NCBI RefSeq assembly: GCF_018129385.1
Contig: NZ_JAFCLN010000018.1
Coordinates: 62,001 to 126,000, forward strand
Direction of reading: 5' to 3'
Length of the DNA: 64,000 nt
DNA from: Bradyrhizobium lablabi
GTDB taxonomy: Bacteria > Pseudomonadota > Alphaproteobacteria > Rhizobiales > Xanthobacteraceae
Of the stretch, positions 27,357-36,024 are shown in pieces. Under the pieces are notes generated by a model. It was not told where the DNA came from. It ran no database searches and saw only the letters and a program-made list of their open reading frames with translations. The position numbers and the translations under genes are program-made. Position 1 is the stretch's first letter. The number at the start of each line of letters is the position of its first letter.

Positions 27357-28037
27357 ATGTCGTCGCTGATGACAAGATTGGGAATCCTGGTTGCCGGCCT
27401 GATGCTCTCGGGCTGCATGCAGACCGCGACCTACCAGGCCGCTCCGGAGAGTTCGCTCAAACCGGCCGACAAGGCGCAACTCGCGAAGGCGAAATACGCC
27501 AAGGTCGTCAACGAGCCGTTCCGCCGTGCGATCGTCGACTATCACCGCAAGGAGCTGCCCGGCTCCATCGTGGTCGATTCCGACAACCATTACCTCTATC
27601 TGGTGCAGGACGGCGGCAAGGCGATCCGCTACGGCATCACGGTCGGTGAGGAAGCGCTGGCCTTCTCCGGCATCGCCAAGGTCGGCAACATGGCGGAATG
27701 GCCGAAATGGACGCCGACCGCCGACATCCATAAGCGAATCGAAGGCCTGCCGGCCTCGGTGCCCGGCGGCGTCGACAACCCGCTCGGCGCCCGCGCGCTC
27801 TACCTCTATCAGGGCGGCCGCGACACCCTGTTCCGCATCCACGGCACCAACCAGCCGGAATATATCGGCGCGTCGATCTCCTCGGGCTGCATCCGCATGA
27901 CCAACGAGGACGTCATCGACCTCTATAGCCGCGTGAAGGTCGGCACGATCGTGGTCGTGCTCGATCCCAAGCACGGCGACTCGCCCTACAATTCGAAGAT
28001 GGCGCTCGGCAATACCGGCATGCCGCAGGTGCAATAG
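27357..28037 (+). CDS. L,D-transpeptidase lipoprotein (YkuD domain), copy 1
   Basis: This 226-residue protein starts with a lipoprotein signal (MSSLMTRLGILVAGLMLSGC, lipobox LSGC, Cys20). Its YkuD catalytic domain contains SIVVDSDNHYLYLVQDGG, FRIHGTNQPEYIGASISSGC and IRMTNEDVIDLY, which together form the HGT...SxGC(I)RM active site with the nucleophilic Cys. L,D-transpeptidases make 3-3 cross-links in peptidoglycan or attach proteins to it. The ATG at 27357 has GGAA 7 bases upstream. A close paralogue follows at 28308. Confidence 0.93.
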   Translation: MSSLMTRLGILVAGLMLSGCMQTATYQAAPESSLKPADKAQLAKAKYAKVVNEPFRRAIVDYHRKELPGSIVVDSDNHYLYLVQDGGKAIRYGITVGEEALAFSGIAKVGNMAEWPKWTPTADIHKRIEGLPASVPGGVDNPLGARALYLYQGGRDTLFRIHGTNQPEYIGASISSGCIRMTNEDVIDLYSRVKVGTIVVVLDPKHGDSPYNSKMALGNTGMPQVQ

Positions 28038-28068
28038 CGCGCTTCGGCGCCTCATAACGGAATCAGGA

Positions 28069-28095
28069 ACGCCGGCTCTGCCGGCGTTTTTCTTT
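28069..28095 (+). terminator. Rho-independent terminator after first L,D-transpeptidase gene
   Basis: ACGCCGGC-TCT-GCCGGCGT forms a perfect 8-base-pair stem with a 3-base loop, followed by TTTTCTTT. It lies about 30 bases after the stop at 28037, so the two paralogues are probably transcribed separately. Confidence 0.85.
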
Positions 28096-28204
28096 GTGCG
28101 GATGGCTAACGCTCTTTGCGCGGAGAGCTAACGCTTGCCGGCATCCCCCTGCGACAAAAAGGCCACAGCCAGCGTGCTGCGGCACAGGGTGGTCGACCAA
28201 TCAC

Positions 28205-28233
28205 TGGGAATTGTCAGCAACCTGGGCGATAAT
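28205..28233 (+). promoter_or_regulatory. Candidate promoter of second L,D-transpeptidase gene
   Basis: TGGGAA (28205-28210) and GATAAT (28228-28233) reproduce the arrangement at 27256-27283, offset by 950 bases, while the start codons are offset by 951. The surrounding 100 bases also show shared words such as GGCACAGG and AATTxT. This marks the duplication as including the promoter. Confidence 0.4.
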
Positions 28234-28307
28234 CGGTTTAAAGATTCCGTTGCGTTTCAAGCGCTCATATTGTCGCAGCGGACGTAAATCTTGACCGGAA
28301 GTGTGCA

Positions 28308-28991
28308 ATGTCGTCGCTCAAAACAAGACTGGGAATCCTGGCTGCGGGCCTGATGCTCTCGGGCTGCATGCAGGCCACCACCTGGGAGGCGACCAACACC
28401 GCCAATTTCAAGCCCCGCGACAAGGAGATGCTGGCAAAGGTCACCTACGCCAAGGTGCCGGTCGCCGAGCCGTTCCGCCGCGCGATCGTCGACTATCACC
28501 GCAAGGAATTGCCCGGCTCCATCGTGGTCGATTCCGACAACCACTACCTCTATCTCGTGCAGAAGGACGGCAAGGCGATCCGCTACGGCATCACCGTGGG
28601 CGAGGAAGCCATGGCCTGGTCCGGCATCGCCAAGGTCGGCAGCAAGACCGAGTGGCCGGCCTGGCATCCGACCAAGAGCGAGATTTCGCGGCTCGGCGTG
28701 CCGACCTATGTGCCGCCGGGTCCTGACAATCCGATGGGCTCGCGCGCGCTCTATCTGTATTCGGGCGGCAAGGACACGCTGTTCCGGATTCACGGCACCA
28801 ACCAGCCGGAATATATCGGCGCCTCGATCTCCTCGGGCTGCATCCGCATGACCAATGAGGACGTCATCGACCTCTACGATCGTGTTGGCGTCGGCACCGT
28901 CGTGGTGGTGCTCGCCCCCAAGGCGGGCGACTCGCCCTTCAATTCGCAGATGGCGCTACAGGGCGGCAGCAGCGGCCCGATGATCCAATAG
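28308..28991 (+). CDS. L,D-transpeptidase lipoprotein (YkuD domain), copy 2
   Basis: This 227-residue paralogue of the preceding gene shares the lipoprotein leader MSSLKTRLGILAAGLMLSGC and an almost identical catalytic half, FRIHGTNQPEYIGASISSGC then IRMTNEDVIDLYDRV. The middle differs: TEWPAWHPTKSEISRLGVP replaces AEWPKWTPTADIHKRIEG. This segment lies at the substrate side of YkuD domains, so the two copies may prefer different peptidoglycan acceptors. The gene carries its own promoter-like region and terminator. Confidence 0.93.
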   Translation: MSSLKTRLGILAAGLMLSGCMQATTWEATNTANFKPRDKEMLAKVTYAKVPVAEPFRRAIVDYHRKELPGSIVVDSDNHYLYLVQKDGKAIRYGITVGEEAMAWSGIAKVGSKTEWPAWHPTKSEISRLGVPTYVPPGPDNPMGSRALYLYSGGKDTLFRIHGTNQPEYIGASISSGCIRMTNEDVIDLYDRVGVGTVVVVLAPKAGDSPFNSQMALQGGSSGPMIQ

Positions 28992-29016
28992 CGCGGCACA
29001 GAGGCGCGAACAGACG

Positions 29017-29046
29017 AAAAGCGCCAGCCTTAGCGGCGCTTTTTTG
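29017..29046. terminator. Bidirectional terminator between convergent genes
   Basis: AAAAGCGCC (29017-29025) pairs with GGCGCTTTT (29035-29043), giving a T-tract on both strands. It serves the L,D-transpeptidase gene ending at 28991 and, read the other way, the extensin-like gene, whose TAA stop (29030-29032) lies within the loop. Confidence 0.8.
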
Positions 29047-30130
29047 TTGCCTGCTTCTTTGTTTTCTTGGGCTCAGGCTTGGCCGGCTCCGGCTTGGCCT
29101 CGTCGTCCTCCTCATCGCTGGACTTGGCTTTCACCTTGCCGTCCGATTTCTCCGCGACCTCGCGCGGCGGCGCTTCCTCGGGCCGGACGGCCGGCATCAG
29201 CGGCGCCACCTGCGGCAGCGGATCCCACACATCCCATTGGCAGATGCGATAATTGTTGCGCCGCTCCATCACGTCGAGATGAACGTGGTCCTCGTGGTAG
29301 CCGTCCGAGCCCGGTCCGAGCACGGTCGAAAAGCGCGTGCAGGCCGAATGCAGCACGCTTTCGCGCACCTCCCGCGCCACCGTGCGATCGGTCAGCGAGA
29401 TCGAGCGGCCGTTCGCCAGCTTGAAGGCGCGCACGTCGAGCGCATTGGCGCGGCCGTGCTCCGACAACAGCGCACCGGCGACACGGTTGCGGCCACGGCA
29501 TTCGTACGAATCGAAATTGTCGAGCTCGCTGATCGGGCTGCCGACCTTTGCGGTGAGCGGCGCGATGTCGGCACGGATCCATTCGGCGATCGCGGTCGCC
29601 ATCTTGCAGCGGAGGATGGCCGCCGGTTTCACCGGCACTTGGCGCTTGTCCGGCAGCACGATCGCCTCCAGCCGCACCAGATCCTCACCGCCGCACCCAC
29701 CGGGACCCTTGATGTCGGGAATGCTGGGCGCGATCGCGATCTGATCCGTCAGCGCCAGCCGGCAGGCCGACGGCTGCGGCGCGGGGGCGGCCTGCTCGGC
29801 CGGCTTGTCGGCATCTTTCTTGTCGGCGTCCTTCTTGTCGGCATCCTTGGCGGCCGGCTTTTCGGCCTCCTTTTTCTCCGGCTGCGCGGACGGCGCCTCC
29901 GCCGGGCGCGGGCGCGGCAACGGAACTGCGGCGCGGTGATGCTGGGTCCCGCGCAGCTTTGGCGGCCTTCCTCCGAACAGGTCGCCCCAGATGTCATGGC
30001 TCGCCTTGCGCGCCAAAGCGGGGGTTGCCGGCGCAGCCAGCAGCACGACAACGGTAACCATTGCCGCCGCGGCGCGGCCAAAGCGGCCAAAAGGCCATTT
30101 CGGGCTTGATTTCTCCGCGCTAAAGTTCAT
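29030..30130 (-). CDS. Extensin-like C-terminal domain secreted protein
   Basis: The 366-residue protein has a signal peptide (about residues 20-41, AAAMVTVVVLLAAPATPALA). A low-complexity linker of Lys/Asp/Ala/Pro repeats follows (DADKKDADKKDADKPAEQAA and similar), then the extensin_2 domain. The domain has LLSEHGRANALDVRAF and YHEDHVHLDVMERRN, an H...D...HxH pattern like LAS-type (M15) peptidoglycan peptidases. The C-terminus is a highly charged tail, KSSDEEDDEAKPEPAKPEPK, ending in KKRR. The ATG at 30130 is chosen because it leads directly into the signal peptide. It is convergent with the two L,D-transpeptidases. Confidence 0.85.
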   Translation of the reverse strand: MNFSAEKSSPKWPFGRFGRAAAAMVTVVVLLAAPATPALARKASHDIWGDLFGGRPPKLRGTQHHRAAVPLPRPRPAEAPSAQPEKKEAEKPAAKDADKKDADKKDADKPAEQAAPAPQPSACRLALTDQIAIAPSIPDIKGPGGCGGEDLVRLEAIVLPDKRQVPVKPAAILRCKMATAIAEWIRADIAPLTAKVGSPISELDNFDSYECRGRNRVAGALLSEHGRANALDVRAFKLANGRSISLTDRTVAREVRESVLHSACTRFSTVLGPGSDGYHEDHVHLDVMERRNNYRICQWDVWDPLPQVAPLMPAVRPEEAPPREVAEKSDGKVKAKSSDEEDDEAKPEPAKPEPKKTKKQATKKRR

Positions 30131-30206
30131 GACAATTCCAAGCCTTACCGCCAGACCGCGCGGAAATCGGCGGGGCAACAACATAACGTCCAGGAGGAGC
30201 TTTCGG

Positions 30207-31835
30207 ATGCGTGGTTTGATGCAAGATTGGCCTTTGCTGTGCCACCGGATTATCGAGCACGCGGCCAAGTATCATGGCACACAGGAAGTCGTCACCCGCT
30301 CGGTCGAAGGTCCCATCGTCCGGACCAATTATGCCGAAATTCACAAGCGCGCGCTGAAAGTTTCGCAGATGCTGCAACGCGACGGCATCAAGCTCGGCGA
30401 CCGCGTCGCCACCATCGCCTGGAACACCGCCCGCCATCTCGAATGCTGGTACGGCATCATGGGCATCGGCGCGATCTGCCACACCGTCAATCCGCGCCTG
30501 TTCCCGGAACAAATCGCTTGGATCGTCAACCACGCCGAGGATCGCGTGGTGATGACCGATATCACCTTCGTGCCGCTGCTGGAGAAGCTCGCCGACAAGC
30601 TGCCCAGCGTCGAGCGCTTCATCGTACTGACCGACAAGGCGCACATGCCGCAGACCACGCTGAAGAACGCGGTCGCCTATGAGGAATGGCTTGCGCAGGC
30701 CGACGGCAACTTCGAATGGCAGGACTTTGACGAGAATACCGCGGCCGCCATGTGCTACACCTCGGGCACCACGGGCGACCCGAAGGGCGTGCTCTATTCG
30801 CACCGTTCGAACGTGCTGCACTCCTTCATGGCCAACTCAAAGGACGCGCTCGGCACCTCCGCGAGCGATGTCATGCTGCCGGTGGTGCCGCTGTTCCACG
30901 CCAATAGCTGGGGCATTGCGTTCTCCGCGCCCGCGATGGGCACCAAGCTGGTGATGCCCGGCATGAAGCTCGACGGCGCCTCCGTGTATGAGCTGCTCGA
31001 CACCGAGAAGGTGACGCACACCGCCGGCGTGCCGACGGTGTGGCTGATGCTGCTCAACCACATGGCGGCGAACAATCTGAAACTGCCGCTGCTCGAATTC
31101 GTGGTCTGCGGCGGCTCGGCGATGCCGCGCTCCATGATCAAGGCGTTCGTCGACATGGGCGTGACCGTGCGCCATGCCTGGGGCATGACCGAGATGAGCC
31201 CGCTCGGCACGCTGGCGGCGCTCAAGCCGCCGTTCGCCGAGCTCGCCGGCGAGGAACAGCTCGACATCCTGCAAACCCAGGGTTTCCCGCCCTACGGCGT
31301 GCAGATGAAGATCACCGACGATGCCGGCAAGGAGCTGCCGTGGGACGGCAAGACTTTTGGCCGGCTCAAGGTGTCCGGCCCCGCGGTGGCCAAGGCCTAT
31401 TTCAAGGTCGACATGGATATCCTCGACGAGGACGGCTATTTCGACACCGGCGACGTCGCCACCATCGACCCGCACGGCTACATGCGGATCACCGATCGCT
31501 CCAAGGACGTGATCAAGTCGGGCGGCGAGTGGATTTCCTCGATCGATCTGGAAAACCTCGCGGTCGGCCACCCCGCCGTGGCGGAAGCCGCCGTAATCGG
31601 CGTCTATCATCCCAAATGGGACGAGCGTCCGCTCTTGATCGTGCAGCTCAAGCAGGGCCAGAGCGCCACGCGCGAGGAGATCCTGAAATTCATGGACGGC
31701 AAGATCGCCAAATGGTGGATGCCCGACGACGTCGCCTTCGTCGAAGGCATCCCGCACACCGCCACCGGCAAGATTTTGAAGACGGCGCTGCGCGATCAGT
31801 TCAAGAGCTACCGTTTCCCGAACGCCGCGGCTTAA
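30207..31835 (+). CDS. Long-chain fatty-acid-CoA ligase (AMP-binding family)
   Basis: This 542-residue adenylating enzyme has the P-loop CYTSGTTGDPKGVLYSHRS (about residues 177-195), AWGMTEMSPLG (about 323-333), the YFDTGDVATID segment and DRSKDVIKSGGEWIS. The catalytic Lys sits in TATGKILKTALRD near the C-terminus. It activates a fatty or aryl acid to its CoA thioester with ATP; the chain length is not readable. The ATG at 30207 has AGGAGG about 10 bases upstream; the open frame further upstream is antisense to the extensin-like gene. Confidence 0.92.
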   Translation: MRGLMQDWPLLCHRIIEHAAKYHGTQEVVTRSVEGPIVRTNYAEIHKRALKVSQMLQRDGIKLGDRVATIAWNTARHLECWYGIMGIGAICHTVNPRLFPEQIAWIVNHAEDRVVMTDITFVPLLEKLADKLPSVERFIVLTDKAHMPQTTLKNAVAYEEWLAQADGNFEWQDFDENTAAAMCYTSGTTGDPKGVLYSHRSNVLHSFMANSKDALGTSASDVMLPVVPLFHANSWGIAFSAPAMGTKLVMPGMKLDGASVYELLDTEKVTHTAGVPTVWLMLLNHMAANNLKLPLLEFVVCGGSAMPRSMIKAFVDMGVTVRHAWGMTEMSPLGTLAALKPPFAELAGEEQLDILQTQGFPPYGVQMKITDDAGKELPWDGKTFGRLKVSGPAVAKAYFKVDMDILDEDGYFDTGDVATIDPHGYMRITDRSKDVIKSGGEWISSIDLENLAVGHPAVAEAAVIGVYHPKWDERPLLIVQLKQGQSATREEILKFMDGKIAKWWMPDDVAFVEGIPHTATGKILKTALRDQFKSYRFPNAAA

Positions 31836-31850
31836 AGAGTCTTTCCAAAC

Positions 31851-31892
31851 AATCCGCGCAAACTCCGTGAGGAGCTTGCGCGGATTTTGCTT
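31851..31892. terminator. Strong terminator hairpin between acyl-CoA ligase gene and nrdB
   Basis: AATCCGCGCAA (31851-31861) pairs with TTGCGCGGATT (31876-31886). A further CTCC-GTGA-GGAG stem caps it, and TTTTGCTTTATT follows on the plus strand. On the minus strand the flank is TTGTTTGG, so it may also stop nrdB transcription. Confidence 0.85.
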
Positions 31893-31902
31893 TATTGGCT
31901 GC

Positions 31903-33039
31903 TCACTCCCAGTTCAACGCGCCGCCGTTCTGGTATTCGATCACGCGCGTCTCGAAAAAGTTCTTTTCCTTCTTCAAGTCCATCGCCTCCGACATCCACG
32001 GGAATGGATTTTCCGTTTCCGCAAATACCGGCGCTAAGCCAAGCTGGGCGCAGCGGCGGTTGGCGATGAAATGCATGTAGGTCTCGCACAGCGCAGCATT
32101 CAGGCCGAGGAAACCGCGCGGCATGGTGTCCCGGCCATAGGCCGCTTCCAGTTCGGCCGCCTCGCGCACCATGGCGCGGATTTCATCCTGGAACGACCTG
32201 GTCCATAGATGCGGATTCTCGATCTTGATCTGGTTGATGACGTCGATGCCGAAATTGAGGTGAATGGATTCATCGCGCAGGATGTACTGGTACTGCTCGG
32301 CGATCCCCACCATCTTGTTGCGCCGGCCGAGCGAGAGGATTTGCGCGAATCCTGTGTAGAACCACATGCCCTCGAAGATGACATAGAAGGCGACGAGATC
32401 GCGCAGGAAGGCCTGATCAGCCTCCGGCGTGCCGGTCTTGAAGTCGGGATCGTCGAGGTGCTGCGTATGCTTGAGCGCCCACGCCGCCTTGTCGGTGATG
32501 GAAGGCACCTCGCGGTACATGTTGAACAGCTCGCCCTCATCCAAGCCAAGGCTTTCGACGATGTACTGGAAGGTATGGGTATGCACGGCTTCCTCGAATG
32601 CCTGCCGCAAGAGATATTGCCGGCATTCCGGATTGGTGAGGTGGCGGTAGATTGCCAGCACAATGTTGTTGGCGACGAGGCTTTCGGACGCGGCGAAGAA
32701 GCCGAGGTTGCGCTTGATGGCGCGGCGTTCGTCCTCGGTGAGGCCGTCGCGCGACTTCCAGAGCGCGATGTCGGCCTGCATGGAGACCTCGGTCGGCATC
32801 CAGTGATTGTTGCAGCCGGCGAGGTATTTTTCCCAGGCCCATTTGTATTTCAGCGGCAGCAATTGGTTGACGTCGGCGCGACAGTTGATCATGCGCTTTT
32901 CGTCCACCGACACCCGGCCGCCGCGGCGGTCGATGGTGCCGAGGCCGGTCGCTTCGGCAGGTGACGCGATTGGCTTCGCGGCAATTGCCGACGGCGGCAG
33001 CGGGCGAACGGGCGCGGAAGGTTCGGACCAGTCGAGCAT
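31903..33039 (-). CDS. nrdB: Ribonucleoside-diphosphate reductase beta subunit, class Ic (Mn/Fe) type
   Basis: The 378-residue protein is a ferritin-like R2. Metal ligands read from sequence are Glu119 (AASESLVANN), Glu150 and His153 (FEEAVHTHTF), Glu223 (FEGMWFYTG), and Glu257 and His260 (DESIHLNFG). The position of the radical tyrosine is Phe157. Spacings between these residues equal those of Chlamydia trachomatis R2 (Glu89, Glu120, His123, Phe127, Glu193, Glu227, His230), the type member of class Ic, which uses a Mn/Fe cofactor in place of a tyrosyl radical. The ATG at 33039 has GGGGAGGGG about 8 bases upstream. It follows nrdA by 20 bases. Confidence 0.93.
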   Translation of the reverse strand: MLDWSEPSAPVRPLPPSAIAAKPIASPAEATGLGTIDRRGGRVSVDEKRMINCRADVNQLLPLKYKWAWEKYLAGCNNHWMPTEVSMQADIALWKSRDGLTEDERRAIKRNLGFFAASESLVANNIVLAIYRHLTNPECRQYLLRQAFEEAVHTHTFQYIVESLGLDEGELFNMYREVPSITDKAAWALKHTQHLDDPDFKTGTPEADQAFLRDLVAFYVIFEGMWFYTGFAQILSLGRRNKMVGIAEQYQYILRDESIHLNFGIDVINQIKIENPHLWTRSFQDEIRAMVREAAELEAAYGRDTMPRGFLGLNAALCETYMHFIANRRCAQLGLAPVFAETENPFPWMSEAMDLKKEKNFFETRVIEYQNGGALNWE

Positions 33040-33059
33040 GTTGATATCCCCTCCCCCGC

Positions 33060-35936
33060 TTACTGGCACGCTTCGCAATCGGGATTGTCGATCGAGCACG
33101 CGATCGCGCCGGACAGGTCAGGCGCCGGCGACATCAGTACGGCCGAAGACACCGCGTTGAGCTTGCCGTCGGTTCCCTTCAGCGTCGATTTCTCGACATG
33201 GGTCGCGCTGCGCGAGCGCAGGTAATAGGTCGTCTTCAGCCCGCGCGACCAGGCGAGGCGATAGAGCGCGTCCAGCTTCTTGCCGGAAGGGTTGGCGATG
33301 TAGAGGTTGAGCGACTGCGCCTGGTCGATCCATTTCTGACGCCGCGCCGCGGCCTCGATCAGCCAGGCGCTGTCGATCTCGAAGGCGGTGGCATAGAGCG
33401 CCTTGAGATCGTCGGGGATGCGATCGATGGCCCCGACACTGCCGTCGAAATATTTGAGGTCGTTGACCATCACCTCGTCCCACAAGCCGCGCGCCTTGAG
33501 GTCGCGGACCAGATGCTCGTTGACCACGGTGAAATCGCCGGACATGTTCGACTTGACGTAGAGGTTCTGATAGGCGGGCTCGATCGATTGCGCGACGCCG
33601 CAAATGTTAGAGATGGTCGCGGTCGGCGCGATCGCCATCACGTTGGAATTGCGCATGCCGACTGAGCGAACGCGTTCGCGCAAGCCAATCCAGTCCCGCG
33701 ACACGCTACGATCCATCTCCATGCTGCCGCGTTCCCTGGCGAGCAGTTCAATCGAATCGACTGGCAAGATACCCTGGCTCCACAGCGAGCCCTCGAACGA
33801 GGGATAGCGCCCGCGCTCGGCCGCAAGATCGACCGAGGCTGAGATCGCGTACCAGGAGATCGCCTCCATGCTGGTGTCGGCAAAGGCAACCGCGGCATCG
33901 GAGGCCACCGCAATACGCAACAGGTGCAATGCGTCCTGAAAACCCATCAGGCCGAGACCGACGGGGCGATGCCGCAGGTTCGAACGGCGCGCTTCCGGGA
34001 TGGTGTAGAAATTGATGTCGATGACGTTGTCGAGCATGCGCATCGCAATCGTCACCGTCTTCTTCAGCCGCGCCTCGTTCAGTCCGCCGTCCTGGATGTG
34101 GTTGGCGAGGTTGACCGAGCCGAGATTGCAGACCGCCGTTTCATCGTCCGACGTGTTGAGCGTGATCTCGGTGCAGAGGTTCGAGGAGTGGATGACGCCG
34201 GCATGGCGCTGAGGCGAGCGGATGTTGCAGGGATCCTTGAAGGTGATCCAGGGGTGCCCGGTCTCGAACAGCATGGTCAGCATCTTGCGCCAGAGGTCGA
34301 CGGCGCGAACCTGCTTGAACACGCGGATCTCGCCGCGCGCGGCCCTGGCTTCATAGAAGGCGTAGCGCTCGGCAAAGGCCTTGCCGTAGAGATCGTGCAA
34401 ATCAGGCGTCTCGTCCGGCGAGAACAGCGTCCAGTCGCCATCCGCCTCGACGCGTTGCATGAACAGGTCGGGCACCCAGTTCGCGGTGTTCATGTCGTGG
34501 GTGCGGCGGCGGTCGTCGCCGGTATTCTTCCGCAGGTCCAGAAATTCCTCGATATCGACATGCCAGGTCTCCAGATAGGCGCACACCGCGCCCTTGCGCT
34601 TGCCGCCCTGGTTGACAGCGATCGCGGTATCGTTGGCGACTTTCAGGAACGGCACTACGCCCTGGCTTTCGCCATTGGTGCCCTTGATGTGCGCGCCAAG
34701 CCCGCGCACGCGCGTCCAGTCATTGCCGAGCCCGCCGGAATATTTGGCCAGCAGCGCGTTGTCCTTGATCGACTTGAAGATGCCGTCGAGGTCGTCGGCG
34801 ATCGTCGTCAGGAAGCAGGATGATAGCTGCGGCCGCAGCGTGCCGGAATTGAACAGCGTCGGCGTGGAGGCCATGAAGTCGAAAGAGGACAAGAGATCAT
34901 AGAACTCGATCGCGCGCCCCTCGCGGTCGATCTCGCGCATCGCGAGCCCCATCGCGACGCGCATGAAAAAGGCCTGCGGCAGTTCGATCCGGTTGCCGGC
35001 GACATGCAGGAAGTAGCGGTCATACAGCGTCTGGAGCCCGAGGAACTGGAACGACAAATCGCGCTCGGGTTTCAGCGCGGCGGCAAGCCGCTTGAGGTCG
35101 AAACGGCCGAGCTCGGGGTCGAGCAATTCGGCGCCGATGCCCGTCCTGATATAGGCCGGAAAAAATTCGGCGTAGCGCACGGCCATGTCGGCTTGTGAGG
35201 CGCTGGCCGGCGTGCCATCCACATAGGACAGCACTTCGGTGCGCAGCTTGTCGAGCAGGAGGCGCGCGCTGACATAGACGTAATTCGGCTCCTGCTCCAC
35301 CAGCGTGCGCGCGGCCATCACGGAGGCGAGCGCCAGTTCGTCCTGGCTGATGCCGTCATAGATGTTGCGGTGGGTTTCCGCGATCACCGGCGCCGCATCG
35401 ACGCCGTCGAGGCCGGCACAGGCTTCGCCTGTTATCAGCGCCAGCCGCGCGCTGTCGAGCCGTGTCCTGGCGCCGTTCGGCAGCGTCACATGAATGATTG
35501 GCTCATTCGACGGCGCGGCCGATTTCGCCGCTGCCTGTTCGTGGCGCTGCCGGGAGCGCTCCTCACGGTACAGCACATACGCGCGGGCCACCTTGTGGTG
35601 CTCGCTGCGCATCAGCGCCAGTTCGACCTGATCCTGCACGTCCTCGATGTGAAAGGTGCGCCCCTCGCTGACGCGGCGTGACAAGGCGTTCACGACGTCA
35701 GCAGTCAATTGCTCGACGATCTCGTGCACGCGGCGCGACGCCGCCGCCGTGTGCCCTTCGACCGCCAGGAACGCCTTGGTCATCGCGACCGAAATCTTGC
35801 CGGCGTCGAAACGCGACACCGTGCCGTTGCGCCTGATGACCTGCATCGGCGGCTGCGCTTCCGCCGCAGCGAGCGACTCGCTGCGCAACTGGATGATCGC
35901 TGCCGGCCTGGTTTCGCGTTCGAGAGAAAGTGACAT
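33060..35936 (-). CDS. nrdA: Ribonucleoside-diphosphate reductase alpha subunit
   Basis: This 958-residue class I large subunit has an N-terminal ATP-cone (MQVIRRNGTVSRFDAGK, about residues 30-120) and a second ATP-cone-like region (about 145-230). The catalytic barrel includes SSNLCTEITLN and AVCNLGSVNLA, which carry active-site Cys residues. The C-terminal tail SIDNPDCEACQ holds the CxxC redox pair. With NrdB it reduces ribonucleotides to deoxyribonucleotides in the cytoplasm. The ATG at 35936 is the family start; the frame upstream to 36158 runs through the riboswitch. Confidence 0.95.
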   Translation of the reverse strand: MSLSLERETRPAAIIQLRSESLAAAEAQPPMQVIRRNGTVSRFDAGKISVAMTKAFLAVEGHTAAASRRVHEIVEQLTADVVNALSRRVSEGRTFHIEDVQDQVELALMRSEHHKVARAYVLYREERSRQRHEQAAAKSAAPSNEPIIHVTLPNGARTRLDSARLALITGEACAGLDGVDAAPVIAETHRNIYDGISQDELALASVMAARTLVEQEPNYVYVSARLLLDKLRTEVLSYVDGTPASASQADMAVRYAEFFPAYIRTGIGAELLDPELGRFDLKRLAAALKPERDLSFQFLGLQTLYDRYFLHVAGNRIELPQAFFMRVAMGLAMREIDREGRAIEFYDLLSSFDFMASTPTLFNSGTLRPQLSSCFLTTIADDLDGIFKSIKDNALLAKYSGGLGNDWTRVRGLGAHIKGTNGESQGVVPFLKVANDTAIAVNQGGKRKGAVCAYLETWHVDIEEFLDLRKNTGDDRRRTHDMNTANWVPDLFMQRVEADGDWTLFSPDETPDLHDLYGKAFAERYAFYEARAARGEIRVFKQVRAVDLWRKMLTMLFETGHPWITFKDPCNIRSPQRHAGVIHSSNLCTEITLNTSDDETAVCNLGSVNLANHIQDGGLNEARLKKTVTIAMRMLDNVIDINFYTIPEARRSNLRHRPVGLGLMGFQDALHLLRIAVASDAAVAFADTSMEAISWYAISASVDLAAERGRYPSFEGSLWSQGILPVDSIELLARERGSMEMDRSVSRDWIGLRERVRSVGMRNSNVMAIAPTATISNICGVAQSIEPAYQNLYVKSNMSGDFTVVNEHLVRDLKARGLWDEVMVNDLKYFDGSVGAIDRIPDDLKALYATAFEIDSAWLIEAAARRQKWIDQAQSLNLYIANPSGKKLDALYRLAWSRGLKTTYYLRSRSATHVEKSTLKGTDGKLNAVSSAVLMSPAPDLSGAIACSIDNPDCEACQ

Positions 35937-36024
35937 CTGAGGACCCCGTGATGTTGTTGGGGCCGGATGCCGAAGGCGACGCTGCATGAGATGCCGGCGC
36001 AAGTTACCGGCACAGGTCTGCGAG

